From: JBFLYC01 sp040756735
Lineage (GTDB): Bacteria > Bacillota > DSM-16504 > Desulfitibacterales > Desulfitibacteraceae
Length of the DNA: 64,000 nucleotides
Assembly: GCA_040756735.1 (NCBI GenBank)
Contig: JBFLYC010000015.1
Location: 6,292-70,291 of the forward strand
Direction of reading: 5' to 3'
Shown here: positions 1 through 7,834 of the stretch, one piece after another
Layout of the letters: each line of letters starts with the position of its first letter
Numbering within the stretch: the first letter of the stretch is position 1
Notes under the pieces: model-generated
Seen by the model: the letters and a program-made list of their open reading frames with translations, nothing else
Database searches by the model: none
Told to the model about the DNA's origin: nothing
Position numbers and translations under genes: made by a program

Positions 1-128
1 GGGTTCTCCCTATTCTGAAGATGAATTGAAAAACTAATTAAGTTGTATAATGATGCTATAAAAAATTTACTCTGTTAAAAGGGCGGCAGCTTTGTTAAAA
101 TTAAATAAATGTTGTTTGGTGATGTTAA

Positions 129-884
129 ATGACATTTAATAAGGATTTTATAGAAGTTTTAGGAATAAGACCTGGTCAAATGGTTACCATGGTTGGAGCT
201 GGGGGTAAAACAAGTCTCTTGCAGCTTTTATGCAAGGAACTTGTTGAGGAGGGTTTCTCAGTTATCATGACTACAACCACCAAGATTTACCCGCCATCAG
301 ATCGGGGATCTCTAGTGCTTACAGGCAGCTGCCTGGACCTTGGCCTCATTAAGGACAAGCTTGCTCAAAGAGGCGCTGTTTGTGTGGGCAGTGAAATAAA
401 CCATGAGCATAAGCTTGTTGGTCTTACTGCCAGTCAAGCTGATGCCTGCCTTGAACTTGCAGATTTCGTCTTGGTGGAGGGAGATGGGGCAGCGGGCAAG
501 AGTTTCAAGGCTCCAGGATTGCACGAACCTGTGATACCTGAAAGGTCAACAATAGTATGTGCAGTTGCAGGCCTTTCCATAATCGGTAGGAAGTTAAAAT
601 CAGACATTGTACACAGGCCCGAGTTTGTTGCAAAGATTACAGGTTTAACCTGGGGTGATGTAATTGGTGCGAAAGCCATTGCAAAGGTTCTGGCCAGGCC
701 GGAAGGGTATTATACATCCAAATATTCATACTTGCCGGTTTTAAATCAGGCTGATAACGAAAGACTTCTTGACTGTGGAGTTGAGGTTGCTCAAGAAATA
801 TTTGCCTTAAATCCTTTGATACAGCAGGTTGTGCTGACATCGGCCAAATGCAGCCCGGCAATAAGAAAGGTTCTTAACAGGTAA
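129..884 (+). CDS. yqeC: YqeC-type selenium-dependent hydroxylase accessory protein
   Basis: A 251-residue protein with a P-loop-like GAGGKTS motif at residues 23-29, as in the YqeC family found beside selenium-dependent molybdenum hydroxylases. The family is thought to help install selenium or activate the Mo cofactor; the exact reaction is not established. It lies 24 bases upstream of yqeB, as in E. coli and Clostridium clusters, and its targets are probably the two hydroxylases encoded at 22.5 kb and 37 kb. The ATG start is the first in frame; no strong ribosome binding site is visible before it. The 128 bases upstream hold a TATAAT at 46-51 but no well-spaced -35 box. Confidence 0.85.
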   Translation: MTFNKDFIEVLGIRPGQMVTMVGAGGKTSLLQLLCKELVEEGFSVIMTTTTKIYPPSDRGSLVLTGSCLDLGLIKDKLAQRGAVCVGSEINHEHKLVGLTASQADACLELADFVLVEGDGAAGKSFKAPGLHEPVIPERSTIVCAVAGLSIIGRKLKSDIVHRPEFVAKITGLTWGDVIGAKAIAKVLARPEGYYTSKYSYLPVLNQADNERLLDCGVEVAQEIFALNPLIQQVVLTSAKCSPAIRKVLNR

Positions 885-908
885 CCTTGTACATGGCAGG
901 AGGAATTT

Positions 909-1721
909 GTGGTGCTGGTTCTTATTAAAGGAGCAGGCGATTTGGCTTCAGGTGTGGCACATCGCCTGGTAAAAAGCGGATTTAAGGTTGTAATGACAGA
1001 AATAGCCCAACCTACGATGGTGCGCAGGACAGTGTCTTATGGTGAAGCAGTTTATGACAACTGTGCTGTTGTAGAAGGCGTGACAGCTAGAAAAGTCAGC
1101 GCTGTCAGCAGTATGCATTCCTTGTGGGAAAAAGGTGAAATTCCTGTAGTAGTCGATCCCCAGGCTTTGATTGTTGAAGAGCTTAAACCCGATGTAATAG
1201 TTGATGCCATCCTGGCAAAGAGGAATACAGGTACCTTTAGAGGGCAGGCTCCTTTAACCATTGGGTTGGGTCCTGGGTTCACTGCAGGGCAGGATGTTGA
1301 TGTAGTGGTGGAAACAATGCGGGGACATTATTTAGGCACAGTAATCTACTCTGGCAGTGCAATGCCCGATACAGGAGTTCCTGGAGAAATCGGCAGTCAT
1401 AGTATTAAAAGGTTGTTAAGGGCTCCTGCTGCCGGTATTTTTAAAGGGCATTATCAAATAGGCGATCAGGTTTCAGAGAGTGATGTTGTAGGAGAAGTTG
1501 CCGGCAGCCCTGTGCAGGCACAAATTGCCGGTGTATTAAGGGGATTGATTAGAACCGGAACAACCGTTTTTGCAGGCATGAAAATCGGTGACATTGATCC
1601 CAGGGGTAAAATTGAGCATTGTTTCAGTATTTCTGATAAAGCAAGGGCCATTGCTGGAGGAGTATTAGAGGCCATCTTGTCTAAAATAGACAATACAAGC
1701 ATACGTTTCAAAGATTTTTAA
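909..1721 (+). CDS. yqeB: YqeB (EF2563-like) selenium-dependent molybdenum hydroxylase protein
   Basis: A 270-residue protein of the YqeB family, a marker of genomes that use selenium-dependent molybdenum hydroxylases. The N-terminus carries a Rossmann-like glycine motif (GAGDLASG, residues 8-15), as in the nucleotide-binding half of XdhC-related proteins. The start is one of two adjacent GTG codons (909 or 912) preceded by GGAGGAA. It probably forms an operon with yqeC. A role in selenium or sulfuration chemistry of the Mo cofactor is inferred from the family and context, not from a visible active site. Confidence 0.85.
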   Translation: MVLVLIKGAGDLASGVAHRLVKSGFKVVMTEIAQPTMVRRTVSYGEAVYDNCAVVEGVTARKVSAVSSMHSLWEKGEIPVVVDPQALIVEELKPDVIVDAILAKRNTGTFRGQAPLTIGLGPGFTAGQDVDVVVETMRGHYLGTVIYSGSAMPDTGVPGEIGSHSIKRLLRAPAAGIFKGHYQIGDQVSESDVVGEVAGSPVQAQIAGVLRGLIRTGTTVFAGMKIGDIDPRGKIEHCFSISDKARAIAGGVLEAILSKIDNTSIRFKDF

Positions 1722-1763
1722 AAGATTTTTAAAACTTTTCTAATTGACAAGGAGGAGGAGCTG

Positions 1764-2300
1764 TTGTTAGGAGAAAAAATTCGCAACATACGTTCCGAGA
1801 AAAACATGAGCTTGAGAGATCTAGCAGATAAAACGGGCTTGACAGCAAGTTTTTTAAGTCAAGTAGAAAGGGATTTGACTGAGCCGTCCATAACCTCTTT
1901 AAGGAAAATTGCCGAAGCCCTGGAAGTGCCCATTTTTTTCTTTCTGTTGGAAACCACTGAAAAAAGCCCTGTAATTCGAAAAAGTGAGAGAAAGGTATTG
2001 CGACTTCCCCAATCCAACCTGGTTTTTGAGCTTCTCTCTCCAGACCTGGAAAAAAGCATGGAAATAATGATTGCCCGTTTAAAGCCTGGTGCAGTTAGCT
2101 GTGAGGAGCCGCTGTCCCACCCAGGTGAAGAATGTATAGTTATCCTTGAAGGAACCATGGAAATTTCTGTTGGAAGTGACACTTATGTCTTGGAGGAAGG
2201 GGACTCTATTTATTACCACAGCGCTATTCCACACATTCTTAAAAGTGTTGGCGACAAAGAACTGGTTTTCCTCTCTGCCATTACACCGCCAATGTTTTAG
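1764..2300 (+). CDS. XRE-family regulator with C-terminal cupin domain
   Basis: 178 residues. Residues 1-60 form a lambda-repressor-type helix-turn-helix (LRDLADKTGLTASFLSQVER), and residues 105-175 form a cupin barrel with the HPGEECIVILEG motif. This HTH-cupin design is typical of small-ligand-responsive repressors of the PuuR/YdcN type. The TTG start has a very strong ribosome binding site (AAGGAGGAGGAG). It stands 42 bases after yqeB on the same strand, so it may regulate the selenium/purine genes, but no operator could be assigned to it. Confidence 0.85.
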   Translation: MLGEKIRNIRSEKNMSLRDLADKTGLTASFLSQVERDLTEPSITSLRKIAEALEVPIFFFLLETTEKSPVIRKSERKVLRLPQSNLVFELLSPDLEKSMEIMIARLKPGAVSCEEPLSHPGEECIVILEGTMEISVGSDTYVLEEGDSIYYHSAIPHILKSVGDKELVFLSAITPPMF

Positions 2301-2356
2301 GAAACTCATTGATTGATTTTATTTGTTGAATAAGGAAGGAAGGGCCGGCAGTTATT

Positions 2357-5300
2357 ATGTTTATTGCTGATTTTCATATACATTCACAATACTCAAGAGC
2401 AACAAGCAGGGAATGTGTGCCTGAAATCCTTGAAATGTGGGCGAGACGCAAAGGGATTGACGTTATAGGGACAGGTGACTTTACTCATCCTGCCTGGCGT
2501 GAAGAATTAAAGGAGAAGCTAACTCCTTCGGAAGAAGGCCTTTATGTTCTTAAAAGGGATTTTCGCAAAGAGGATAACGGCGCAGGAGCAGAAGTTTCGC
2601 CGCAATTCATTGTTTCAGGTGAAATCAGCTCAATATATAAAAAGGCGGGAAAGGTAAGAAAGGTGCATAACCTGATTCTCCTGCCCAGCTTAGAACATGC
2701 GGAACTAGTAGCGCGCCGGCTTGAGACCATAGGCAATTTACATTCCGACGGCAGGCCCATATTGGGTCTGGACAGCAGGGACCTGTTGGAGATAGCGCTC
2801 GATATATGCCAGGAAGCCATATTTATTCCAGCCCATATCTGGACCCCCCATTTTTCCCTGTACGGCGCTTATTCCGGCTTTGACCATATCAAGGAATGTT
2901 TCGAAGATTTAACAGAATATATATATGCCCTTGAAACAGGCCTTTCCTCAGACCCTCCAATGAACTGGCGCCTTTCCGGGCTGGATGAATACACCCTGGT
3001 TTCCAACTCCGATGCCCATTCCCCTGCAAACCTGGGCAGAGAAGCAAATATTTTTGCAACCGACCTTTCTTACAGGTGTATTTTGCAGGCTTTAAAAAAC
3101 CGCAGTTCAAAGGGGTTTCACGGTACTATAGAGTTTTTTCCGGAAGAAGGAAAATACCATTACGACGGGCACAGGGCGTGCAAGGTTTGCTGGAAGCCTG
3201 CGGAAACAAAAGCTGCGGCAGGCATCTGCCCTGTATGCGGCGGCAGGATTACAGTGGGCGTGCTGCACCGGGTTGAAACACTTGCAGACAGGAAAGAAGG
3301 GTTTGTGCCTCCTTTGGCAAGGCATTTTGAAAGCCTTATTCCACTTCATGAGGTGATAGCTTCCTCCATGGGTGTTACTGCTGCCAGTAAAAAGGTAAAG
3401 AGTATGTACGATGACCTGATAGGCCGCCTGGGACCTGAGTTTTTTATTCTCAGGGAGGCGTCTCTAGAGGATATTGAGATGGCGGCAGGGCCATGCATAG
3501 CTGAGGGGATCCGCAGGCTGAGATGCGGCAAGGTGGAAATACAACCCGGATTTGATGGAGAATACGGTAAAATTAAAATACTTGACAAAAGTGAAATAGC
3601 TCAGCTTTCTGGCCAGTTAAGCCTTTTCCAGCCAGAAGCTAAAACAATGAAGAATAAAGAGGATTCAGCCAGTAAAGGGATTCCGGTGCAGGTTTTTACA
3701 GAAGTCTGTCCCCATGGCCTTGGTGATGATACGATGAAGGCCAGGCCTTCGGACACACCTTATGGGTTGAATCAAGAGCAGTGGGAAGCTGTTTCATGTT
3801 CTGACCCGTCAATTGCAGTAATTGCCGGACCAGGAACAGGAAAAACAAAAACACTGGTAAGCCGTATCGCCTATCTTGTTGAAAAATGCGGCGTGCATCC
3901 CTCGCAGATAACTGCCGTTACTTTTACCAATAAGGCTGCAAATGAGATGCGCACCCGTCTCAAGCAGCATTTTGGAGACAAGCGGGCAGCGGGGGCCATG
4001 ACAATAGGTACATTTCATTCCCTGTGTCTGCAAATCTTGTCCAGATGGAAGGGCAAGGACAACATAACTATTATTGATGAATATAACGCTCTTTCAATGG
4101 TCGAGGAAATCTTAAAGGACGGTAAGCTAAAAATATCTCCACGGGATGCCCTGCTGCGGATATCTCTGATTAAAAATGGGGCGTCACTCGACACTTTTTC
4201 ACCTGGCGAAAAAGATGTGTCCCCTGCCCTAATATACAGTTTATACTGCTCGCAGCTTGAGCGTTATGGTGTAATGGATTATGATGATCTCCTCCTTAAT
4301 GTACTGAAGGAGTTTGAAGGTGCAAAGGCAGGAGATATATTGGACAAACCCCTGGCAAGCCCTTTCTCCCATCTTCTTGTGGATGAATTCCAGGATATCA
4401 ACGAGGTACAATACCGTTTACTAAAGGAATGGGGAAGGAATAGCGAGAGCGTTTTTATTATAGGCGACCCTGACCAGTCCATTTATGGCTTCAGGGGTTC
4501 GGATTTTCGCTATTTTGAAAGGTTTGAAAAGGATTTTCCAGGCGTCCGGCACTTCCACCTGACCAAGAATTACCGTTCAACACCCGAGATTATCCTTTGT
4601 GCCAAATCAGTAATCTCAAAAGAAACTGCCAGAAGGCGCACCCGTTTCTTGGAAGCAAAAAAGGAAACGGGCGTTAAAGTGAGGTTTTTAGAAACCAATC
4701 ATGAATTTTCAGAGGCGTTGTTTGTGGCCAAGGAGATAAACCGTATGGTTGGCGGTATTGATATGCTTGATGCGCAGACCATATCGGGGCCCAAAAACAA
4801 GAGACATGGAGCAGAACACCCCAGGGGCTTTTCCGATATTGCCGTACTCTATCGCACCAACCGCCAGGCAGAAGTTTTGGAGCAGTGTCTTCAAAAGGAG
4901 GGCATCCAGTATAGGGTTATCGGGCGGGACGACTTTCTCTCTGATAAACCGGTCCGGGAGGCCATTGCCTTTTTCAAGTTCCTGCTCAACCCAGGGGATC
5001 TTGCTTCCCTGAAGGTATGTCTTAATGCAGAAAGCGCATATCCTGCAGACCTGAAGCAAAAGATCCTGGAAACTTATGCTGCAGCTGAAAGAAACCTATC
5101 CTCACTTGCAAGGGTTACCGAAAGGTTCCAACCTCTTCCCCACATTCCTGTCCAAGCAAGGAAATTTGTGGAATTACTGGGGAAATATGAGGTTCTCATC
5201 CATAAAGAAAAACCGTGGCAAATAATAGATTCCTGGATCGTGGACAATGCCCTGTCAGGCATAAAGTCCATGGAGCTGCTTCTAAACACGTCTGTTTTGC

Positions 5301-5689
5301 ACAAAGATATGTCTTCCTTTATACAAAACCTGGTATTGGGTCGCGAAGGTGATGTTGTGCGCAGCGGCAGCAAGACTTATTCTTCGGATGCGGTTTCCTT
5401 AATGACCATACATGGAGCAAAAGGTCTTGAATTCCCCATAGTGTTCCTGTGCGGCGTGAATTATGGTCTGATTCCTTTATGTAACAACAGCCGTGACAAC
5501 AATATTGATGAGGAGAGACGGCTTTTCTATGTCGGGATGACAAGAGCACAGGATGAACTTATCCTTCTGGCGTCTGGTACGCCATCTCCTTTTATTGACG
5601 ACATACCCGAAATGTATCTTGAAAAAGAGGATGCTTTTACGCGAAAGCAAGTTCCTCAATACAAACAATTAAGCCTTTTTGACCTATGA
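2357..5689 (+). CDS. Endonuclease Q-like PHP nuclease fused to UvrD/PcrA helicase
   Basis: 1110 residues in one uninterrupted frame. Residues 1 to about 425 match the PHP-type endonuclease Q family: metal ligands in DFHIHSQYS (5-13), NSDAHSP near 218, and a zinc-binding C4 module near 274-297 (CKVC...CPVCGG) followed by GVLHRVETLADR. Residues 470-1110 are a UvrD-type superfamily 1 helicase: Walker A GPGTGKT (491-497), FTNKAANEM, VDEFQD, GDPDQSIYGFRG, LTKNYRST, TIHGAKGLEF and FYVGMTRAQDE. Known EndoQ nicks DNA 5' of deaminated bases (uracil, hypoxanthine, xanthine) and abasic sites. The fusion suggests a nick-and-unwind repair enzyme. It follows the regulator gene by 56 bases. Confidence 0.85.
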   Translation: MFIADFHIHSQYSRATSRECVPEILEMWARRKGIDVIGTGDFTHPAWREELKEKLTPSEEGLYVLKRDFRKEDNGAGAEVSPQFIVSGEISSIYKKAGKVRKVHNLILLPSLEHAELVARRLETIGNLHSDGRPILGLDSRDLLEIALDICQEAIFIPAHIWTPHFSLYGAYSGFDHIKECFEDLTEYIYALETGLSSDPPMNWRLSGLDEYTLVSNSDAHSPANLGREANIFATDLSYRCILQALKNRSSKGFHGTIEFFPEEGKYHYDGHRACKVCWKPAETKAAAGICPVCGGRITVGVLHRVETLADRKEGFVPPLARHFESLIPLHEVIASSMGVTAASKKVKSMYDDLIGRLGPEFFILREASLEDIEMAAGPCIAEGIRRLRCGKVEIQPGFDGEYGKIKILDKSEIAQLSGQLSLFQPEAKTMKNKEDSASKGIPVQVFTEVCPHGLGDDTMKARPSDTPYGLNQEQWEAVSCSDPSIAVIAGPGTGKTKTLVSRIAYLVEKCGVHPSQITAVTFTNKAANEMRTRLKQHFGDKRAAGAMTIGTFHSLCLQILSRWKGKDNITIIDEYNALSMVEEILKDGKLKISPRDALLRISLIKNGASLDTFSPGEKDVSPALIYSLYCSQLERYGVMDYDDLLLNVLKEFEGAKAGDILDKPLASPFSHLLVDEFQDINEVQYRLLKEWGRNSESVFIIGDPDQSIYGFRGSDFRYFERFEKDFPGVRHFHLTKNYRSTPEIILCAKSVISKETARRRTRFLEAKKETGVKVRFLETNHEFSEALFVAKEINRMVGGIDMLDAQTISGPKNKRHGAEHPRGFSDIAVLYRTNRQAEVLEQCLQKEGIQYRVIGRDDFLSDKPVREAIAFFKFLLNPGDLASLKVCLNAESAYPADLKQKILETYAAAERNLSSLARVTERFQPLPHIPVQARKFVELLGKYEVLIHKEKPWQIIDSWIVDNALSGIKSMELLLNTSVLHKDMSSFIQNLVLGREGDVVRSGSKTYSSDAVSLMTIHGAKGLEFPIVFLCGVNYGLIPLCNNSRDNNIDEERRLFYVGMTRAQDELILLASGTPSPFIDDIPEMYLEKEDAFTRKQVPQYKQLSLFDL

Positions 5690-5700
5690 CATAATTTTTT

Positions 5701-6528
5701 TCAATCAGTTTCTTTTTTAAATGGTATTCCAAGAAGCTTATCAACCGTTACAAATTCAAATCCATCCTTCTTTAAAACCTTAATTATCTCGTCTAATGCT
5801 TGAACAGTACCGCTTAAGTCTTCACCTATGCCACCGGCAGAATGCTGCAAAATAATAGAACCTTCAATAACATTCTCAAGGATATTGGTTTTGACCTCAT
5901 CTGCAGAAAGTCCTCTCCAATCCAGGGAATCAACATTCCATGCAATAATGTTATATCCGCTGTTAACTATTAATTTAGTCTTTTCCCTGTCTAAAGAACC
6001 ATATGGCGACCTAAACAGGAATGGAGTATAACCGGCAATCTCTTTGACAATTTTATCTGTATCCGACAGTTCTTTAAGGGCTTTTTTATTTGATAATTTC
6101 ACTATGTTAGGGTGTGTGTAAGTATGGTTGCCAATAATATGCCCCTCATTGGCCATTCTACTTACAACTTCTGGGAAAAGCTCGCATCTTCTGCCCATAA
6201 CAAAGAATGTGGCAGGAACTTTATGTTCCTTTAATATATCAAGTATTTTTGGAGTAAAATTATCATCAGGGCCATCATCGAAAGTAAGAGCAATTATCTT
6301 CTGTTCTTCAGGTCCACTGCGGTGGAAAACCCCGAAAAACTCTGTTGCCAGGTCAATGATTTCTCTTTGAGGAAAGCCTCTTCCATATCTTTCCGGGCCC
6401 CCTGCCAGATCAAATTCCTCAAAGGGAATGGGTTTTCTGGCAGTATCCTGGGGAATAATAAAATTCCATACTAAAAAGATGCTTAAAATCAATAAACCAA
6501 AAATAATATACAATTGTTTTCTAGGCAT
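5701..6528 (-). CDS. Polysaccharide deacetylase (NodB-type), membrane-anchored
   Basis: About 275 residues from the ATG at 6528, which has a GAGGTGAAG ribosome binding site; a longer frame reaches 6567. An N-terminal hydrophobic segment (YIIFGLLILSIFLVWNFII) is a signal anchor. The NodB domain shows the metal and catalytic motifs LTFDDGPD, HTYTHPN and FRSPYG. Such enzymes remove acetyl groups from peptidoglycan or related polymers outside the membrane and are common in spore formers. It converges on the nuclease-helicase gene with only about 11 bases between the stops and is unrelated to the purine genes. Confidence 0.88.
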   Translation of the reverse strand: MPRKQLYIIFGLLILSIFLVWNFIIPQDTARKPIPFEEFDLAGGPERYGRGFPQREIIDLATEFFGVFHRSGPEEQKIIALTFDDGPDDNFTPKILDILKEHKVPATFFVMGRRCELFPEVVSRMANEGHIIGNHTYTHPNIVKLSNKKALKELSDTDKIVKEIAGYTPFLFRSPYGSLDREKTKLIVNSGYNIIAWNVDSLDWRGLSADEVKTNILENVIEGSIILQHSAGGIGEDLSGTVQALDEIIKVLKKDGFEFVTVDKLLGIPFKKETD

Positions 6529-6682
6529 TTTCTTCACCTCACAGTTATTATGTCCAGTATTGTACATTCCATGTAATAGAGGTGCTGCCTATTTTATTTT
6601 AGAGCAACTTTTCATTAAACACCAATTTACAAACGAGAGCCATAACTCCACATTAACAATGCTCATGTAATGCATTATAAAC

Positions 6683-6714
6683 ATTATAAAATTTAATTAT
6701 TATAAAATTTAATT
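6683..6714. repeat. Two tandem copies of a 16-base AT-rich unit
   Basis: ATTATAAAATTTAATT occurs twice back to back upstream of hypA, within the 287-base divergent gap between the deacetylase and the hyp operon. The copies contain several TATAAA-like hexamers, so the hyp promoter may lie here, but no convincing -35/-10 pair could be fixed. Confidence 0.6.
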
Positions 6715-6815
6715 ATGAATAAGCTTTTAATAAAAAGGTATTTTTTCAGAATTATAGAAACATACTAGCATATTGATTATAAGTATTTTCCAGGGCTGCC
6801 AAAGATGGTGAAAAC

Positions 6816-7154
6816 ATGCACGAGATGACAATCATGGAGAACATGCTTTCCATAATTAACGCTCAAATACAAGCAAATAACCTTAAAACACTACATAAAG
6901 TAAAAATTGTTGTTGGCAGCTTGACTGGGATTGTGCCTGAAAGTCTGGATTTTTGCTGGCAGATATGCACGGAAAACTCAAACTATGCAGGCGCAGCCTT
7001 GGAGATTGAACAAAGACAAGCAGCTGCCCTTTGCAGCAAATGCGGCAGAGAGTATCCTTTAAAAGAAGATTACTCCTGCCCTTTATGTGCAGGTGGAATT
7101 GGACAGATTATTGCCGGTAAAGAATTATATATAGATTACCTTGAAGGAGATTAA
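6816..7154 (+). CDS. hypA: Hydrogenase nickel metallochaperone HypA
   Basis: 112 residues, the usual HypA length. The Ni-binding N-terminus MHEM (His2) is present, and the zinc site is two CxxC pairs, Cys73/Cys76 and Cys88/Cys91. HypA delivers nickel with HypB to the [NiFe] hydrogenase large subunit. First gene of a compact hypABFCDE operon; hypB starts 8 bases after its stop. The set directly precedes the hdr/mvh hydrogenase genes, which are its likely client. Confidence 0.95.
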   Translation: MHEMTIMENMLSIINAQIQANNLKTLHKVKIVVGSLTGIVPESLDFCWQICTENSNYAGAALEIEQRQAAALCSKCGREYPLKEDYSCPLCAGGIGQIIAGKELYIDYLEGD

Positions 7155-7162
7155 AGGATTAA

Positions 7163-7834
7163 ATGGAGATTAAAGTCTTAAGAAAGATTTTGTCCCATAA
7201 TGAGCATCAGGCAGAGAATAATCGCGATATATTTCACAAACATGGCATTGTAGTAATTAACATGATGAGTTCTCCTGGGGCTGGCAAGACTACTATTTTA
7301 GAAGGGACAATTGACCGGCTCAAGGCAAAATATAAAATGGCAGTTATTGAAGGGGACTTGATGACTTCCAGGGATGCCGAGCGGATTCACAACAAGGGCG
7401 TGCCTGTTGTCCAGATTAACACCGAAGGAGGCTGTCATTTAAGCGCCGGCATGATATATAAGGCATCCCATGAACTAGACCTTGAAAACCTTGAAATAAT
7501 TTTCATTGAAAATGTAGGAAATCTGGTGTGTCCGGGCGCCTTTGATCTTGGGGAAAATTTTAAAGTTGTGGTCAGCAGTGTGCCCGAGGGGGATGATAAA
7601 CCATTAAAATATCCTCTCATGTTTCAGGAAGCCAGGGCATGCATCTTGAATAAAGTGGACTTATTGTCCCATACTAATTTTAATTTGCATAATTTTTTAA
7701 AGGATGTTTACAGCTTGAATAATAAAGGTACTGTACTGCAACTTTCCGCAACTGCCGGCACAGGCTTTGATGATTGGTGCCGGTGGCTTGAAGGTGAATA
7801 TCAATGGGAATTGGCAAAGAAGCATGGGAAGTAA
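7163..7834 (+). CDS. hypB: Hydrogenase nickel incorporation GTPase HypB
   Basis: 223 residues with a SIMIBI-class GTPase P-loop SSPGAGKTT (residues 36-44), IEGDLMTSRDAERI, and the NKVDLL guanine-specificity motif. It lacks the histidine-rich N-terminal nickel-storage stretch of some HypBs. It works with HypA to insert nickel. The stop lies 31 bases inside the start of hypF, suggesting translational coupling. Confidence 0.95.
   Translation: MEIKVLRKILSHNEHQAENNRDIFHKHGIVVINMMSSPGAGKTTILEGTIDRLKAKYKMAVIEGDLMTSRDAERIHNKGVPVVQINTEGGCHLSAGMIYKASHELDLENLEIIFIENVGNLVCPGAFDLGENFKVVVSSVPEGDDKPLKYPLMFQEARACILNKVDLLSHTNFNLHNFLKDVYSLNNKGTVLQLSATAGTGFDDWCRWLEGEYQWELAKKHGK

Noticed and set aside
26..51. 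A sigma-A promoter for yqeC (TTGAAA and TATAAT)
   Set aside because: The spacing is only 14 bases, too short for a confident call.
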